Positions 8,107 to 15,407 of a DNA stretch of 64,000 bases are shown in pieces; the stretch's first letter is position 1; every line of letters begins with the position of its first letter. The notes beneath the pieces were generated by a model, which was given only the letters and a program-made list of their open reading frames with translations, was not told the origin of the DNA and ran no database searches. The DNA comes from Galbibacter sp048266365. Its GTDB lineage: Bacteria; Bacteroidota; Bacteroidia; Flavobacteriales; Flavobacteriaceae. A program made the translations under genes and the position numbers. Location of the stretch: the NCBI RefSeq assembly GCF_048266365.1, contig NZ_JBLWZP010000002.1:62001-126000 (forward strand). Direction: 5' to 3'.

Positions 8107-9108
8107 TTAGAAAATTGCGAGTTGTAATTCTTTAAGTAAGTCGCCTTGAGGCATATTGGTAGCGCCTACCCCTTTACCCTTCATGTCGAGTTGCCGTAAC
8201 TTAGAAACCACTTGACTACATTGCTTCATAGGATAATTTCGTGCTGCAACTTGATACTCTGAGACAAAATATGGATTAATTTTAAGGGCTGATGCTACAG
8301 CAGATTTGGATTGATCCGAAAGTCCATGGTAGTGCAGCAATTGTGCGAAAAAACTATACAACAAAGAGATGGTGACTACAAATGGATTGTCTTTAGGATT
8401 TTGAGAGAAATACTGAATAATTTTAGCAGCTTTTAAAACATCGCGCTCGCCTATGGCTTTGCGCAATTCAAAATTATTGAATTCCTTACTAATACCTATG
8501 TTTTCTTCGATGTGGCTTGGCGTAATCTCAGTACCTTTTGGAATAATGATCTGTAGTTTTTCTAATTCTTTGCTAATTCTACTAAGATCGTTACCTAAGA
8601 ATTCAACCAACATTTGGGTAGCTTTTGGTGAGATCTTGTAGTCCCTTCCACTGAGTATTCTCCGAATCCATTCCCCAACCTGGTTCTCATAGAGCTTTTT
8701 ACTCTCAAAGATGTAGCCCTTTTTAGCAATAGCTTTATAGGCTTTTTTACGTTTATCCAACTTCTTATATTTATAACAAAAAATCAAGACTGTTGTAGGT
8801 TGTGGGTTCAGCGCATAAGACTCTATTTGATCAATGGTTCTGGAGAGATGTTGGGCTTCTTTTACAATAATTACCTGCCGTTCGGCCATCATCGGATAAC
8901 GTTTGGCGCTCGAAGTAATAGCCTCAATGCTAACGTCCTTTCCATACATCACCATCTGATTAAACCCCTTCTCCTCCTGGCTTAAAATAGATTGTTCCAT
9001 GTACTCGGCTATCTTATCGATATAGTAAGGTTCTTCACCCATCAGGAAATATATAGGTTTAATTTGTCCAGCCTTAATTTCCTTTACTATTTTAGCAACT
9101 TCATCCAT
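8107..9108 (-). CDS. holA: DNA polymerase III, delta subunit
   Basis: A 333-residue clamp-loader delta subunit, which opens the beta sliding clamp so the gamma/tau complex can load it on DNA. The N-terminus has the HolA signature KPIYFLMGEEPYYIDKI, in place of a true P-loop, followed by a degenerate AAA+ region (QVIIVKEAQ, VLIFCYKYKKLDKR), a lid domain containing FLGNDLSRISKELEKL, and the helical collar with NPKDNPFVVTISLLYSFFAQLL. Length is normal for the family. It is divergent from the nuclease-like gene, with 53 bp between the two start codons, and convergent with the E1 gene, 13 bp away. Confidence 0.93.
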   Translation of the reverse strand: MDEVAKIVKEIKAGQIKPIYFLMGEEPYYIDKIAEYMEQSILSQEEKGFNQMVMYGKDVSIEAITSSAKRYPMMAERQVIIVKEAQHLSRTIDQIESYALNPQPTTVLIFCYKYKKLDKRKKAYKAIAKKGYIFESKKLYENQVGEWIRRILSGRDYKISPKATQMLVEFLGNDLSRISKELEKLQIIIPKGTEITPSHIEENIGISKEFNNFELRKAIGERDVLKAAKIIQYFSQNPKDNPFVVTISLLYSFFAQLLHYHGLSDQSKSAVASALKINPYFVSEYQVAARNYPMKQCSQVVSKLRQLDMKGKGVGATNMPQGDLLKELQLAIF

Positions 9109-9161
9109 TTGATTTGAACCTAAATTTAATTAATCCATGAATTAATCTGATATTTGTGACT

Positions 9162-9608
9162 ATGCAGCAATTATCATTTCCGACATATGAGTTTCGTTTC
9201 AAAAATAGCAAAAATAAAATCCATATTTTTGATGAAGTCAGGAAAAAGTTTATCCTTCTCCAGCCAGAGGAATGGGTGCGACAACATGTGGTCAAATTCC
9301 TTAGGATTCAAAAAAATTACCCCATCTCATTAATTAATGTAGAGAAGGAGCTAACAGTCAACGGATTAAAAAAACGATACGATGTTGTTGTCTATAACCC
9401 AGATGGTAGTATTGAATTGGTTGTCGAGTGTAAAGCGCCAAAAATCCCCATCACACAGGATACTTTTGACCAATTAGCACGTTATAATAGCGCCTTGCAA
9501 GGAAATTTCCTCATGGTGACCAATGGCTTACAGCATTATTATTGTAAAATGGATTACGAGAAAGAAATGTATGTCTTTCTAAAGGAAATTCCACCTTATA
9601 TGCTTTAA
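9162..9608 (+). CDS. Stand-alone HsdR N-terminal-type (PD-(D/E)xK-like) protein
   Basis: A 148-residue cytoplasmic protein resembling only the N-terminal nuclease domain of type I restriction HsdR subunits (HSDR_N_2 family). The core reads RYDVVVYNPDGSIELVVECKAP: the Asp, then E-C-K, is the PD-(D/E)xK catalytic pattern, followed by DTFDQLARYNSAL and FLMVTNGL. There is no helicase domain and no HsdM or HsdS nearby, so it is not a restriction system on this evidence. It is divergently transcribed from holA across a 53-bp gap, which may point to a DNA maintenance role (inference). ATG 9162 is preferred; GTG 9156 is possible. Confidence 0.8.
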   Translation: MQQLSFPTYEFRFKNSKNKIHIFDEVRKKFILLQPEEWVRQHVVKFLRIQKNYPISLINVEKELTVNGLKKRYDVVVYNPDGSIELVVECKAPKIPITQDTFDQLARYNSALQGNFLMVTNGLQHYYCKMDYEKEMYVFLKEIPPYML

Positions 9609-9650
9609 TTTGCAGCCATGTTTAAAATGTGTAGTAATTAAAAGTTACCA

Positions 9651-10661
9651 ATGAAAGTAGCAGTTGTCATTCTAAATTGGAATGGAAAGGACTTATTAGA
9701 AAAATTTTTACCTTCTGTCGTAAAGCATTCCAATGATGCGGCTATATATGTAGCAGATAATGCCTCGAGTGATGATTCTGTTGACTTTGTAAAAAAGCAC
9801 TACCCGGAGATCACTATCATTAAAAATGACTCCAATGGAGGTTTTGCCAAAGGATATAATGATGCCCTTGTCAATGTTAAGGAAGACATTTACTGTTTGT
9901 TAAATTCAGATGTGGAAGTTACCCCCAACTGGATTGCCCCTATTACCACTCTTTTTGAACAAAATAAGAATATAGCCATTGCCCAGCCAAAGATAAAGGA
10001 CTATAAAATGAAGTCTCATTTTGAATATGCTGGAGCAGCAGGTGGATTTTTAGATCGCCTTGGATATCCATTTTGTAGAGGTCGGGTATTCCAAACTCTT
10101 GAAGAAGACAAAGGTCAGTATAACGATACTACAGAAATATTTTGGGCAACTGGAGCCTGTATGTTCATACGTAAAGAGGTTTTCCATAATCTTGGAGGTT
10201 TTGACGAAGATTACTTTGCGCATCAGGAGGAGATTGATTTGTGTTGGCGAGCTCATAATCACGGTTTAAAAGTGTATTATATTGCTGATTCACAAATCTA
10301 TCATGTCGGTGGTGCAACCTTGGCAAATATGAATCCCAAAAAGACGTTTTTAAACTTTAGAAACTCCCTGTACTCGATCACCAAAAATTTGCCAAAGCGC
10401 AAAGTACTACCTTTAATTATTGCACGATTATTTTTAGATGGAATCGCGGGAATCCGCTTTCTTTTTCAATTTAAATTCTTACATTTATGGGCAATAATAA
10501 GAGCGCACTTCAGTTATTACTATAATTTTAATAAAACCTTTAAAAAGAGGGGTCTAATTGAAAAGGATATAAAGTATTATGAAGGCAATTCTGTTGTTTT
10601 AGGTTATTTTGTCAAAGGGAAACAATATTTCAGTCAATACGCAAAGAAAAAATCTACTTAA
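9651..10661 (+). CDS. Family 2 glycosyltransferase
   Basis: A 336-residue GT-A-fold glycosyltransferase of the rhamnosyltransferase-like group, acting at the cytoplasmic face of the membrane. It begins VAVVILNWNGKDLLEKFL, then has VADNASSDDS for nucleotide-sugar binding, LLNSDVEVTPNW as the DxD-type metal motif, and GGFDEDYFAHQEEIDLCWR with the probable catalytic acid region. Two hydrophobic stretches near residues 245-290 suggest C-terminal membrane association. The gene lies 42 bp behind the nuclease-like gene and may be cotranscribed with it. There are no other polysaccharide genes around it, so its acceptor cannot be inferred. Confidence 0.9.
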   Translation: MKVAVVILNWNGKDLLEKFLPSVVKHSNDAAIYVADNASSDDSVDFVKKHYPEITIIKNDSNGGFAKGYNDALVNVKEDIYCLLNSDVEVTPNWIAPITTLFEQNKNIAIAQPKIKDYKMKSHFEYAGAAGGFLDRLGYPFCRGRVFQTLEEDKGQYNDTTEIFWATGACMFIRKEVFHNLGGFDEDYFAHQEEIDLCWRAHNHGLKVYYIADSQIYHVGGATLANMNPKKTFLNFRNSLYSITKNLPKRKVLPLIIARLFLDGIAGIRFLFQFKFLHLWAIIRAHFSYYYNFNKTFKKRGLIEKDIKYYEGNSVVLGYFVKGKQYFSQYAKKKST

Positions 10662-10727
10662 ACCCGCGTTATTACTGATTTAAGAGAAAATTAACTAAAA
10701 ACGAAGAACAAACATGCGCTTTTTATC

Positions 10728-10735
10728 TATTTTTG
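10728..10735 (+). promoter_or_regulatory. -7 element TATTTTTG upstream of the OmpA-type lipoprotein
   Basis: A perfect TAnnTTTG octamer lies 40 bp before the ATG. No TTG is found at the expected -33 distance, so the match is one-sided. Confidence 0.45.
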
Positions 10736-10775
10736 TGTAAAATTGTTAAAACGTTAATTAAGTAAAATCATAATC

Positions 10776-11615
10776 ATGAAACAAATTTTATTATTTGGGG
10801 CAGCTGCTGCAATTTTTCTTTCTTCCTGTGTGTCTTCTAAGAAGTACGCGGAGTTACAAACCAAGCAGAAGCAAACCGAAGACTTATTAAACTCTGCCAC
10901 TGTAAAGCTTAATACATGTTTGGAAGAGAAAGATAATTATAAATCGCAGTTGGACGTTCTTAGAAGGAACAATCAGGATTTAATTAACAACATGGGTAAC
11001 CTTACAACGCTTACCGCGAAAGGTGCCGATAACTTAGAAAAATCATTAGAAAGTCTTAGAGAAAAAGATTTGACAATCCGCAAATTACAAGATGCTGTTA
11101 CTCGTAGAGATTCTGTAAACCTTTCGCTTGTACAAAGCTTAAAAGGAGTGTTGGGTAACCTTGATGACGAGGATATCAACATCAGCGTTGAAAAAGGAGT
11201 GGTTTATGTAAACATTTCTGACAAATTATTATTCTCTAGTGGTAGTACTACGGTATCTGCAAGAGCTAAAGAAGTGCTAGGTAAAGTTGCAACTGTTGTT
11301 AAAAACAAACCTGACTTCGAATTTATGGTTGAAGGTCACACTGATACTGTGCCGATTCACACTGCTAAAATGAGTGATAACTGGGACTTGAGTGTACTTA
11401 GAGCTACTTCAGTAGTTAGAATTCTTCAAAATGATTTCGGAGTATCTCCATCTAGAATGACTGCTGCGGGTAGAAGTCAATACATTCCAGTATCATCTAA
11501 CGATACTAAAGATGGAAGAGCTAAAAACAGAAGAACAAGAATCGTTATTCTTCCTAAATTGGATCAGTTCTACAGTATGATTGAAGAAGGAATGAAAGAT
11601 CCTGCTATTAACTAA
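10776..11615 (+). CDS. OmpA/MotB-domain lipoprotein with coiled coil
   Basis: A 279-residue outer-membrane lipoprotein that should anchor the envelope to peptidoglycan. The signal peptide ends in the lipobox LSSC, lipidated at C18. Residues 25-120 are a heptad-rich coiled coil (KQKQTEDLLNSA through KLQDAVTRRD), then the OmpA_C domain from about 145: VNISDKLLFSSGS, FMVEGHTDTVPI, NWDLSVLRATSVVRIL, GRSQYIPV and the closing NRRTRIVILP, which carries the conserved Arg of the peptidoglycan-binding site. It is monocistronic, with a -7 element in front and a strong terminator behind, consistent with high expression. Confidence 0.93.
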   Translation: MKQILLFGAAAAIFLSSCVSSKKYAELQTKQKQTEDLLNSATVKLNTCLEEKDNYKSQLDVLRRNNQDLINNMGNLTTLTAKGADNLEKSLESLREKDLTIRKLQDAVTRRDSVNLSLVQSLKGVLGNLDDEDINISVEKGVVYVNISDKLLFSSGSTTVSARAKEVLGKVATVVKNKPDFEFMVEGHTDTVPIHTAKMSDNWDLSVLRATSVVRILQNDFGVSPSRMTAAGRSQYIPVSSNDTKDGRAKNRRTRIVILPKLDQFYSMIEEGMKDPAIN

Positions 11616-11659
11616 TTAGGTCGATTTATCACCTAGGTTAAAGTATTATAATATATTTC

Positions 11660-11693
11660 AAAAGGGGCTGTCTATAACTAGGCGGCCTTTTTT
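11660..11693 (+). terminator. Strong terminator of the OmpA-type lipoprotein gene
   Basis: AAAAGGGGCTGTC (11660-11672) pairs with GGCGGCCTTTTTT (11681-11693), including several G-U pairs, with an 8-base loop and the T-run in the 3' arm. Confidence 0.7.
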
Positions 11694-11695
11694 GT

Positions 11696-12098
11696 TGGTA
11701 ATTGGATACTTATTTAAACGGGTTACGCTTATGTATAGAAGGTGGTCAGCTAACGGATCATAGATTTATCCGAGTAAACCTTCCTCACTACTTTGGTTGC
11801 GATTTGTTTGATTGTTCGCCTTGTTCTGATGATTATAAGTATTTCGGGGATCAACGACACAGGTTAGGCTGTGCTACTCGCTGGTGCCGGCATCGCAAAT
11901 AGGAGCGCGTCAAATGGACCCTTTGTACTGTTGTAATTAACAATTATACACCACAAAAAAGTCTGCGTATTGATATTGAAAAGCCTATAGTGGATCAGGC
12001 AGTGAAAGGTTGCTATTCAACCGACGCCAAGCCGCACATTAAAAGTTAGTATGATGGGCGAGTGAAAACCGCACAAAGGTTTTGAAGAACAACAGAGA
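11696..12098. other. About 400 bp without a recognisable gene; possible gene remnant
   Basis: This stretch between the OmpA-lipoprotein terminator and the glyA terminator looks more G+C-rich than other intergenic DNA here, especially 11860-11930. On the plus strand the frame from 11702 is open for 66 codons, meets one TAG at 11900-11902, and then stays open to a TAG at about 12049. A neighbouring frame encodes a hydrophobic stretch (LVAICLIVRLVLMIISISG) that is also interrupted. I recognise no family in either. It could be a decayed gene or an RNA-bearing region; no functional claim is made. Confidence 0.35.
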
Positions 12099-12100
12099 AC

Positions 12101-12136
12101 AAAAAAACCTTTAAGAAATGCTCCTTAAAGGTTTTT
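12101..12136 (-). terminator. Terminator of glyA
   Basis: AAACCTTTAAG and CTTAAAGGTTT form a perfect 11-bp stem with an 8-base loop. The run of seven A at 12101-12107 is the T-tract on the minus strand, so it ends glyA transcripts; the T-run on the other side makes it likely bidirectional. Confidence 0.8.
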
Positions 12137-12156
12137 ATAAAGTTATTTAACAATGC

Positions 12157-13434
12157 TTATCCAATAAAAAACAAAGGTCTATCTGCCATTAGATCATAAA
12201 CCTCTTTCTTTATCGCCTCTAAAGCTGCTTCATCTTCTCTACCAGTCAATACACGATCGATTAAATCAACGATATCAACCACCTCAGATTCATTAAGTCC
12301 TCGAGTAGTAACTGCAGATACTCCAATACGAATACCGCTAGTTACAAATGGACTTTTATCGTCAAAAGGAACCATGTTTTTATTCACCGTGATATTAGCT
12401 TTTCCTAATGCCTCCTCTGCTTCTTTTCCGGAAAGATCTTTGTTTCTAAGATCGATCAACATCATATGGTTATCAGTTCCATCAGATATGATATTGTAGC
12501 CTTTGTCAACAAAGGCTTTTGCCATGGCAGCAGCATTTTTCTTTACACGAACAATATAATGTAAGAAATCCTCTGAAAGCGCTTCTCCAAATGCGATCGC
12601 TTTGGCAGCAATTATGTGTTCCAACGGACCTCCTTGGTTTCCAGGGAAAACAGCGCTATCCAACAATGAGGACATCATTCTTAAATTCCCGTTTTTAAGC
12701 TTAAGTCCAAATGGGTTTTCAAAATCTTTTCCCATCAATATCAAACCACCTCTTGGTCCTCTAAGGGTTTTATGCGTTGTTGTGGTTACAATATGACAAT
12801 GAGGAATTGGATCACTCAATACTCCTTTAGCGATAAGTCCAGCAGGGTGAGAAATATCTGCAAATAAAATCGCATTTACCTGGTCAGCAATTTCTCTGAA
12901 TTTTTTAAAATCAATATCTCTAGAGTACGCAGAAGCACCAGCTATAATCAATTTCGGTTGTTCCTTTTTGGCTATCTCCAAAATACGGTCATAATTTAGC
13001 CTTCCTGTTTCCTTCTCTACGCCGTAAAATACAGGGTTGTATAATTTCCCTGAAAAGTTTACTGGTGAACCATGAGTAAGGTGACCTCCATGAGAAAGGT
13101 CAAAACCTAAAATCTTATCTCCTGGCTTTAAACAAGCGGCAAATACAGCAGTGTTCGCTTGAGAACCACTGTGAGGCTGCACATTTGCATAGGCAGCTCC
13201 AAATAATTCTTTTGCTCTATCAATGGCAATACTCTCTACAACATCAACTACTTCACAACCTCCGTAGTATCGTTTTCCAGGGTAGCCCTCGGCATACTTG
13301 TTTGTTAGCACTGAGCCTGCAGCTTCCATGACTTGTTCACTTACAAAGTTTTCGGATGCAATAAGTTCTATCCCCTCCAATTGGCGCTGCTTTTCAGCTT
13401 CAATAAGTTCAAAAATTTGATCGTCTCTTTTCAT
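12157..13434 (-). CDS. glyA: Serine hydroxymethyltransferase
   Basis: A 425-residue PLP enzyme that interconverts serine and glycine while charging tetrahydrofolate with a one-carbon unit. It shows the N-terminal GIELIASENF, YAEGYPGKRYYGGCE, the substrate region LSHGGHLTHG, FADISHPAGLIAKG, and the PLP lysine K222 in VTTTTHKTLRGPRGG. Length is standard for bacterial GlyA. It is monocistronic and divergent from fumarylacetoacetase. A CAAAAATA at 13462-13469 reads TATTTTTG on the minus strand, a plausible -7 element, although no matching -33 TTG is present. Confidence 0.97.
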   Translation of the reverse strand: MKRDDQIFELIEAEKQRQLEGIELIASENFVSEQVMEAAGSVLTNKYAEGYPGKRYYGGCEVVDVVESIAIDRAKELFGAAYANVQPHSGSQANTAVFAACLKPGDKILGFDLSHGGHLTHGSPVNFSGKLYNPVFYGVEKETGRLNYDRILEIAKKEQPKLIIAGASAYSRDIDFKKFREIADQVNAILFADISHPAGLIAKGVLSDPIPHCHIVTTTTHKTLRGPRGGLILMGKDFENPFGLKLKNGNLRMMSSLLDSAVFPGNQGGPLEHIIAAKAIAFGEALSEDFLHYIVRVKKNAAAMAKAFVDKGYNIISDGTDNHMMLIDLRNKDLSGKEAEEALGKANITVNKNMVPFDDKSPFVTSGIRIGVSAVTTRGLNESEVVDIVDLIDRVLTGREDEAALEAIKKEVYDLMADRPLFFIG

Positions 13435-13545
13435 TTCGAGTTGTTAGCGTTAAAGAAAGTTCAAAAATATAAAATACATTCGGTAAATTAATATAAATTA
13501 ATACCTTTAAATCCTAATTAACAATTCAAATCTAATAATTTTGTT

Positions 13546-14838
13546 ATGTCTCAAACAGCTAATGACCCGAATAGAAAATCATGGATCTCTGTTCCGACTG
13601 ATTCTGATTTCCCGATACAAAACATACCCTTTGGAGTTTTTTTAACCAGAGATGATGTGATTACCATTGGTACACGGATTGGAAACACGGCTATTGACCT
13701 TGGAGCTCTACATCAATTAGGGTACTTCAGAGATATCCCCTTAACCGATGATATTTTCTTGCAAGATACATTGAATGATTTTATCTCCGATGGCCAAAAG
13801 ACCTGGAGATTGGTGCGTAATCGCATCGCCAATATTTTTGATCAAAATAATAAAACCTTACAACACAATAAGAACCATAGGAAGGTGGTCTTATTTGACT
13901 TAGATGAAATAGAGATGCAACTCCCTGTACAGATTGGAGATTACACAGATTTTTATAGTAGTAAAGAACATGCGACCAATGTTGGAAGCATGTTTAGAGA
14001 TCCCAATAACGCTTTACTTCCCAATTGGTTGCACATGCCTGTTGGTTATCATGGTAGAAGTTCCAGTATAGTACCTAGTGGAATACCTATTCATAGACCT
14101 ATGGGGCAAACCTTACCTCAAGGTGCAGAAACTCCGGTATTTGGCCCTTCTAAATTGGTTGATTTTGAATTGGAAATGGCATTTATTACCACCGATGCCA
14201 ATCAGTTGGGAGAACCGATTTCAACGGAAGATGCGGAGAACTATATCTTTGGAATGGTGCTGTTTAACGACTGGAGTGCTCGCGATATTCAGAAATGGGA
14301 ATATGTGCCCTTAGGTCCATTTCTGTCAAAAAACTTTGCCTCTTCCATTTCGCCTTGGATTGTGACCTTAGATGCCTTAGAGCCCTTTCGAGTGGAAAGT
14401 CCGAAACAAGACCCTGTTCCACTGCCCTATTTGCAATACAAAGGCAGAAAAAGTTTTGACATTCATTTAGAAGTCGATATAGAAACTAAAAATACTCCAC
14501 CACAAACCATTACAAAAAGTAATTTTAAGCATATGTATTGGAATATGTCCCAACAACTGGCACATCATACAATTAACGGATGTAAAGTCAATAGTGGAGA
14601 TATGATGGGTAGCGGAACCATCTCCGGTACAACCAAGGATTCATACGGATCCATGCTGGAACTCACCTGGAGAGGCGAAAATCCAATCATTCTAAGTGAC
14701 GGATCCGAACGTAAATTTATAGAGGATGGTGACACCATCACCCTTAAAGGATATTGTAAGAATGATAAAGTGCGAATAGGCTTTGGAGAAGCATCCAATA
14801 AGTTACTCCCACCTTTCGGTTCAAAGAAAAGAAAATAA
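13546..14838 (+). CDS. fahA: Fumarylacetoacetase
   Basis: A 430-residue cytoplasmic hydrolase that cleaves fumarylacetoacetate to fumarate and acetoacetate, the last step of tyrosine/homogentisate degradation. It carries the FAH signatures: DFYSSKEHATNVG, the catalytic-region GYHGRSSSIVPSG, the metal ligands in DFELEMAF and FNDWSARDIQKWEYVPLGPF, and C-terminal NSGDMMGSGTISG. The N-terminal SH3-like domain (NIPFGVFLT) is present, so this is the true FAH type rather than the short FAH-fold hydrolase. Homogentisate dioxygenase and the isomerase are not adjacent. Confidence 0.95.
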   Translation: MSQTANDPNRKSWISVPTDSDFPIQNIPFGVFLTRDDVITIGTRIGNTAIDLGALHQLGYFRDIPLTDDIFLQDTLNDFISDGQKTWRLVRNRIANIFDQNNKTLQHNKNHRKVVLFDLDEIEMQLPVQIGDYTDFYSSKEHATNVGSMFRDPNNALLPNWLHMPVGYHGRSSSIVPSGIPIHRPMGQTLPQGAETPVFGPSKLVDFELEMAFITTDANQLGEPISTEDAENYIFGMVLFNDWSARDIQKWEYVPLGPFLSKNFASSISPWIVTLDALEPFRVESPKQDPVPLPYLQYKGRKSFDIHLEVDIETKNTPPQTITKSNFKHMYWNMSQQLAHHTINGCKVNSGDMMGSGTISGTTKDSYGSMLELTWRGENPIILSDGSERKFIEDGDTITLKGYCKNDKVRIGFGEASNKLLPPFGSKKRK

Positions 14839-14853
14839 CGAATTCCAAAAGTT

Positions 14854-14883
14854 TAATTGAGGGTTTTTAGTTACCCTCAATTA
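14854..14883. terminator. Hairpin between convergent fahA and ytxJ
   Basis: TAATTGAGGGT and ACCCTCAATTA are a perfect 11-bp inverted repeat with an 8-base loop. It overlaps the stop codon and last codons of ytxJ. T-tracts are weak on both sides, so termination is likely but not certain. Confidence 0.5.
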
Positions 14884-15262
14884 GGCTTTGTAAATCTTCA
14901 GCACTAATCTGGCCGTGAGATTCAGCGCATATAATATTGGTATTTCTGATTAACAACACCTGTGGGCTCTGATGAACTACATCAAAACGCGATGCAACTG
15001 CATTTGAAAGCGCTCTATTGTTGAGTATGTCCAAAAAGTATAAAGACACCTTTGAGGGATCGGGTTTGAATTCAGATTCAAAATTCTGTAAACTGAACCG
15101 GCTGATTCCACAACGCGTACTGTGTTTAAAAATAAGGACATATTGCGATTTGGATTCCTCCACCAATTGATCTAGTTGTTCCGCTTGATCTAGTGGTGTC
15201 CATTGAAAATTTTCTTTTGAAATTGAATCCTTCGAACCAAAGATAGTTTTAAAAAAAGCCAT
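14867..15262 (-). CDS. ytxJ: YtxJ-type bacilliredoxin-like protein
   Basis: A 131-residue thioredoxin-fold protein of the YtxJ (DUF2847) family, proposed to act in bacillithiol-linked de-thiolation of proteins. The signature is LIFKHSTRCGISRFSLQNFE, with the single redox cysteine C51 in place of a CxxC pair, and the later HQSPQVLLIRN with its cis-Pro region. There is no signal peptide, so it is cytoplasmic. It is divergent from clpB, and the spacer between them holds two related inverted repeats, so both genes could share a stress-responsive control. No bacillithiol biosynthesis gene is in the window. Confidence 0.88.
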   Translation of the reverse strand: MAFFKTIFGSKDSISKENFQWTPLDQAEQLDQLVEESKSQYVLIFKHSTRCGISRFSLQNFESEFKPDPSKVSLYFLDILNNRALSNAVASRFDVVHQSPQVLLIRNTNIICAESHGQISAEDLQSLIEGN

Positions 15263-15301
15263 AACTTTAAGAGTGTTTTACTTTAAAATATTATAATTAA
15301 C

Positions 15302-15347
15302 ATGACGTAATGTCATTAAAATTATATTAATTAGATGACAATGTGTC
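15302..15347. promoter_or_regulatory. Two related inverted repeats between ytxJ and clpB
   Basis: ATGACGTAATGTCAT (15302-15316) is a 5-5-5 inverted repeat. A second copy, ATGACAATGTGTC (15335-15347), keeps the ATGAC...GTC pattern. Their centres are about 32 bp apart, roughly three helical turns, suiting a pair of repressor dimers. There is no CIRCE element. They lie 61 bp or more before the clpB ATG. Confidence 0.4.
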
Positions 15348-15407
15348 GCTTACGTGGTTCGGTACACGTTTTGCTTAACTCTGTTAGAAAACAAATTATA
15401 CAAGATA

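Noticed and set aside
9162..9608. Type I restriction-modification system
   Set aside because: Only the HsdR N-terminal-like domain is present; there is no helicase, HsdM or HsdS.
13536..13543. TAATTTTG as a promoter element of fahA
   Set aside because: It ends only 2 bp before the ATG, so transcription would begin inside the gene.
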